DNA of 5,736 bases from an uncultured Clostridia bacterium (GTDB lineage: Bacteria; Bacillota; Clostridia; Oscillospirales; Ruminococcaceae), in assembly GCA_947624425.1 (NCBI GenBank), contig CANQKG010000100.1, positions 1 through 5,736 on the forward strand, given 5' to 3'. The translations under genes and the position numbers were made by a program. Each line of letters starts with the position of its first letter. The stretch's first letter is position 1. The notes under the pieces were generated by a model that worked only from the letters and a program-made list of their open reading frames with translations, was not told the DNA's origin and did not search any database. Of the stretch, positions 5,320 through 5,736 are shown piece by piece.

Positions 5320-5443
5320 CGGCAGGCTTGCAGTGACAACAATCGGGGTCGTCGGTCAGCTCGGCTGCCGCAGGCAGGGTGCAGTACCCGTTTGTCTGGT
5401 AACGGCACTGCCGCGCACAAAATACCATGCTGTACATCGGCAT
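5210..5443 (-). CDS. Small cysteine-rich protein, converging on and overlapping radA
   Basis: Starting at the ATG at 5443 this is 77 residues. The N-terminal 40 carry six cysteines at 9, 13, 21, 35, 36 and 38 in the frame CARQCRYQTNGYCTL...DPDCCHC. This resembles short Clostridia proteins of about 40 residues, pattern CxxxCxYQxxGxCTL then a DC motif, which databases often label hydroxymyristoyl-ACP dehydratase, a name with no support in the sequence. A small metal-binding or redox role is possible but unproven. The recognisable part ends at about residue 40. The remaining 36 or so residues lie antisense to the radA 3' end before the first stop, which is odd and may mean decay of the original stop. 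ATGs at 5437 and 5428 are alternative starts, and no strong RBS is seen. Confidence 0.5.
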   Translation of the reverse strand: MPMYSMVFCARQCRYQTNGYCTLPAAAELTDDPDCCHCKPAVTAPAPQSPVSDSLPGSAASRYPPPSGTSDAGSSIG

Positions 5444-5515
5444 CACTCTTTTCGACAGGATATTCTTTATTCTGCGAAACACCGGCTTAAAATATTCCGA
5501 TCGGCAAAAGCAAAT

Positions 5516-5544
5516 AAAGCGTGGCGAAAAATTCGCCACGCTTT
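5516..5544 (-). other. Closing hairpin of copy C, possible weak terminator
   Basis: Arms 5516-5528 and 5532-5544 pair perfectly over 13 bp (AAAGCGTGGCGAA with TTCGCCACGCTTT) around a three-base loop. On the minus strand it is followed by a T-rich stretch (ATTTGCTTTT), and on the plus strand only by TTT within the stem. It could weakly stop transcripts in either direction, including radA read-through. Confidence 0.7.
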
Positions 5545-5736
5545 CGAGGGACAAACGCAATCGCAGCGGCTCGTTTTACTCGCCTTGCTCTGTGTTTGCT
5601 CTCTTGCGGTTCCCAATTTTGCTTTTGCTCGCGGTAACGCTCGCGCAAAATTGACCGCAGCGCCATTCCCGCCTCACTGTTTCGCCCGCAGGGCGCGTTT
5701 CGGCGGCAAAGCCCCCGATTCCCCCTTTTCGTCGAA
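5516..5736 (-). repeat. Dispersed element, copy C (inverted, cut by window edge)
   Basis: Read on the minus strand, 5736-5544 matches copy B (2288-2480) without gaps, with 8 differences. The central inverted repeat is kept exactly (5614-5622 with 5645-5653), and the copy ends in its own hairpin at 5516-5544. The left end of the element lies beyond the window. An open frame on the plus strand from 5427 crosses it but is a product of the repeat's composition. Bases 5444-5515, between the element and the small protein, show no clear promoter. Confidence 0.85.

Noticed and set aside
5320..5400. Terminator directly after radA
   Set aside because: A short CTGCC/GGCAG stem is present but it is only five pairs and has no T-run.
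5427..5654. Plus-strand 75-residue frame with a hydrophobic tail
   Set aside because: Its second half is the inverted repeat element and its first half is antisense to the cysteine-rich protein start; no RBS precedes it.

Overview
The window looks like chromosomal DNA of a GC-rich, spore-forming Clostridia bacterium, probably of the Oscillospirales/Ruminococcaceae type. This is inferred from three things: a GerC-type germination protein end and a CwlD-type cortex amidase, strong AGGAGG ribosome binding sites, and non-coding repeats of a style common in gut Clostridia. The species cannot be named from the sequence alone.

Layout. Bases 1-261 are the 3' end of a Ger(x)C-family spore germination lipoprotein gene. 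A good sigma-A-type promoter with an extended -10 (264-292) follows, then a 496-residue lipoprotein (356-1846) with an N-terminal discoidin-like beta-sandwich and a diverged glycoside hydrolase family 18 domain. Bases 1847-2588 hold no convincing gene. They are packed with nested repeats: a 41-bp direct repeat, a CCTCCC-type hairpin element, two copies (A and B) of a longer dispersed element, two further inverted repeats, and a strong intrinsic terminator whose 3' arm overlaps a candidate promoter. A gene block on the plus strand follows: an unrecognised 194-residue membrane protein (2589-3173), a CwlD-like N-acetylmuramoyl-L-alanine amidase (3232-3954) and the DNA repair ATPase RadA (3967-5319). 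cwlD and radA are 12 bases apart and are probably co-transcribed. On the minus strand a small cysteine-rich protein (5443-5210) converges on radA and overlaps its 3' end. The right edge (5516-5736) is a third copy (C) of the dispersed element, in inverted orientation and cut by the window end.

How it fits together. GerC and CwlD belong to spore germination and cortex maturation. RadA is a housekeeping recombination protein. The GH18 lipoprotein probably acts on a GlcNAc-containing glycan outside the cell, but its altered active-site motifs leave the substrate open. No defence system, CRISPR array, transposase or RNA gene of a known class was seen.

The most interesting signal is the dispersed element. 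Copies B and C align without gaps over 193 bp with 8 differences, in inverted orientation around the membrane protein-cwlD-radA block. Both end in a hairpin whose stem sequence differs between copies while pairing is kept. An internal 9-bp inverted repeat is present in all three copies, and its single change in copy A is a G-U-preserving one. This suggests selection on a folded nucleic acid rather than on a protein.
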